A stretch of 6,651 nt of DNA, from contig UQIG01000051.1 in the NCBI GenBank assembly GCA_900541135.1, positions 1 through 6,651 on the forward strand, read 5' to 3'. Shown here piece by piece: positions 4,817 through 6,651 of this stretch (positions are counted from its first letter, which is position 1; every line of letters begins with the position of its first letter). The notes under the pieces were generated by a model, which did no database searches, was not told the DNA's origin, and worked only from the letters and a program-made list of their open reading frames with translations. The DNA is from an uncultured Collinsella sp. (GTDB taxonomy: Bacteria > Actinomycetota > Coriobacteriia > Coriobacteriales > Coriobacteriaceae). A program made the position numbers and the translations under genes.

Positions 4817-6608
4817 TTAGAACGTCTGCTCGTAGTCGCTATGCTTTTTGGCCGAACGCACCAGGAACTCCTGGTTGGTGTTGGTGCCCTTGAGGCCCTT
4901 GATAAACGATGCGGCCGCGCGCTCGGTATTGTTCATGCCGGCGAGGATGCGACGCAGACCAAAGACAAACGGGCGCATCTGCTCGTCGACCAGCAGGTCC
5001 TCGTTGCGCGTACCCGAGGCAACAGGGTCGATGGCCGGGAAAATGCGGCGATCGGCCAGGTCGCGGTCGAGCTTGAGCTCCATGTTGCCGGTACCCTTGA
5101 ACTCCTCAAAGATGACCTCGTCCATCTTGGAACCGGTATCGATGAGTGCGGAGGCCAGGATGGTGAGCGAGCCACCGTTCTCGATATTGCGGGCTGCACC
5201 CAGAAAACGCTTGGGCGGATACAGTGCCGCCGAATCAACGCCGCCCGAAAGGATGCGGCCTGAGGCGGGCGCCGCCAAGTTGTAGGCGCGGGCAAGACGC
5301 GTGATGGAGTCGAGCACAACTACAACATCGCCGCCCAGTTCCACGATGCGCTTGGCGCGCTCGATGACGAGCTCTGCCACGCGAGTGTGGTTGTCGGCGG
5401 GCATATCGAAGGTCGACGCCACAACCTCGCCCTTGATGGAACGCTGCATATCGGTGACCTCTTCGGGGCGCTCGTCGACGAGCAGGCAGATGAGGTGCAC
5501 CTCGGGGTTGTTAATCGAGATAGACTGGCAGATTTTCTTGAGGATCGTCGTCTTGCCGGCCTTAGGCGGGGACACAATCAGGCCGCGCTGACCCTTGCCG
5601 ATCGGCGACACGATGTCGATGGCACGACCGGTAATGGAATCCTTGCCATGCTCCATGCGCAGCGGCTCGTTGGGATAGACCGGGGTGAGGTCGCCGAACT
5701 TGGGGCGATTGCGAATCTGCTCAGGATCCATGCCGTTGACGGTCGTGATCTTGGCGAGGCCGGCGCGCTTGTCGCCGCCGCGCGAAGGACGCAGCGAGCC
5801 CTCGATGACATCGCCCGTGCGCAGACGCGCGGAACGGATGAGGTATGCGGGCACGAAGGCGTCGTCGTTGGACTTCATGTAGCCATGGGCGTGGATGATG
5901 CCGGAGCTGTCTGGGCGAATCTGCAGAATGCCCTTGATATCGCGGAAACCCTCGGCCTTTGCGGCGGTGACGTAGATCTCCTCGACGAGCTCGGCCTTCT
6001 TCTTGCCGGTCGTCTCGATCTCGAACTCCTTGGCCTTCTCGCGCAGCTCGGCGACCTTCATGGCCGCGAGCTCCTCGCGCGAAAGCGTGGGCTCAGTCGG
6101 AGCGGCATTGCGCTCCTTATTGCGCTGCTTGCGGTCGCGCTGACGGTTGCGGCGATCGTTGTTACGCTCGTCCTTGCGCTCGTTGCGGTCATTACGCTCG
6201 TCGTTGCGCTTGTGCTGACGGCGGTTGGGGCGAGCGCTCTCTTCGGTCTCGACGGGGGCGGTGCCATCGGTTGCGGAGGCGTCTTCGTTAGCCGAAGCAT
6301 CATCGCTGGCCTCGGCATTGGAATCGCCCTGCGGCTCGGCCTCGGCATGCTGCTCGACGGCCTTGGCCTTAGCGGACTTCTTGCGACCGCGCTTGGGCTT
6401 CTCGGACGCAGACTGTTCGACGTCTTGGGGCTCGGCGGCATCAGTCGATGCATCGGCGGTCGTCTCGGCGGAAACCTCGGACGCACCCTTCTTGGCAGCC
6501 TTGGCCTTGGACGTGCGCTTAGCAGCAGTACGATGGCTGCGACCAGGACGGACGTCGGCGGGCTCGACATCGGCAGAAACGGCCTCGGAAGTCGTAGCAT
6601 CCTGGACG
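4817..6608 (-). CDS. rho: Transcription termination factor Rho, 5' end missing
   Basis: Hexameric RNA-dependent ATPase that binds nascent transcripts and releases RNA polymerase. The visible part has 596 residues, counted from the first genuine codon (GTC, 6607-6605). Residues 1-175 are low-complexity: an Ala/Glu/Lys/Asp-rich part, then an Arg/Asn/Asp/Glu-rich tract (about 126-167). A Rho_N helical domain follows (175-218, LSREELAAMKVAELREKAK). The primary RNA-binding fold is at 225-300. The ATPase core carries Walker A SPPKAGKT (346-353, K352), catalytic E379 in DERPEEVTDM, Walker B VVVVLDS (D433), Q-loop GGVDSAALYPPKR (455-467) and R-loop KGTGN (504-508). The C-terminal half matches E. coli Rho closely. 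Residues matching E. coli D210, R212 and S266, which affect bicyclomycin binding, are kept (D378, R380, S434). The true N-terminus lies beyond the adapter junction at 6608/6609, and the apparent start MCIRDS is artefactual. Confidence 0.97.
6162..6210 (-). repeat. 30-bp-period direct repeat inside rho coding for a 10-residue Arg/Asn/Asp/Glu repeat
   Basis: The 19-bp blocks 6162-6180 and 6192-6210 differ at one base and are offset by 30 bp. They encode the two halves of RNDERNDRNERKDERNN in the disordered extension. Similar, more degenerate motifs flank them, so the tract probably grew by short in-frame duplications. Confidence 0.7.
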
Positions 6609-6651
6609 CTGTCTCTTATACACATCTGACGCTGCCGACGAATAGCCTTGT
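6609..6651. other. Illumina Nextera adapter left in the assembly (not genomic)
   Basis: Bases 6609-6627 are CTGTCTCTTATACACATCT, the 19-bp Tn5 mosaic end used in Nextera libraries. Bases 6628-6641, GACGCTGCCGACGA, are the reverse complement of the rest of the Nextera read-1 adapter. Then come eight bases ATAGCCTT (6642-6649), in the i5 index position, and GT (6650-6651), the first bases of the reverse-complemented P5 arm. Reverse-complemented, the index is AAGGCTAT, which as I recall is Nextera XT index S520. The order and spacing match a complete adapter, so genomic sequence ends at 6608. Confidence 0.98.

Noticed and set aside
6609..6627. Tn5 mosaic end as evidence of a transposon
   Set aside because: It is followed at once by Nextera adapter and index sequence, so it is a library artefact.

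Overview
The window is a 6.65 kb piece of a GC-rich bacterial chromosome. It holds two tRNA genes, four complete protein genes and the 3' part of rho. GC-rich codon use, a Rho with a long low-complexity N-terminal region and the general gene style suggest an actinobacterium. A gut Coriobacteriia member of the Collinsella type is my best guess, but this is an inference from style and no marker gene proves it. The last 43 bases (6609-6651) are not genomic: they are Illumina Nextera adapter sequence, so the right edge is a library or contig end.

Layout. Positions 1-155 carry a minus-strand tRNA pair: tRNA-His(GTG), complete, followed by tRNA-Lys(CTT), cut by the left edge. A convincing promoter for the pair lies at 182-210. 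On the plus strand come a class I PLP-dependent aminotransferase (321-1502) with an intrinsic terminator, then a ROK-family fructokinase (1644-2534) with its own promoter. A perfect 18-bp bidirectional terminator (2618-2663) ends the fructokinase and also a convergent minus-strand operon. That operon runs leftward from a promoter at 4643-4671. It has a 130-nt structured leader, an unrecognised 466-residue protein with two membrane segments (3106-4506) and, 7 nt further on, a VanZ-family membrane protein (2649-3098). Upstream of it, also on the minus strand, rho (4817-6608, 5' end missing) ends in its own intrinsic terminator at 4752-4779.

The only stretch over 300 bases without a clear gene is 4507-4816. 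It holds the rho terminator, the promoter and structured leader of the membrane-protein operon, and about 75 bases (4672-4747) in which I see only a weak 6-bp inverted repeat.

Functionally the window is mostly housekeeping: tRNA supply, amino-acid transamination, fructose phosphorylation and transcription termination. The least explained parts are the two-gene membrane operon and the Rho N-terminal half. Rho has an Arg/Asn/Asp/Glu-rich presumably disordered extension, and its primary RNA-binding motif lacks the usual aromatic residues. I see no CRISPR array, insertion sequence, phage gene or defence system.
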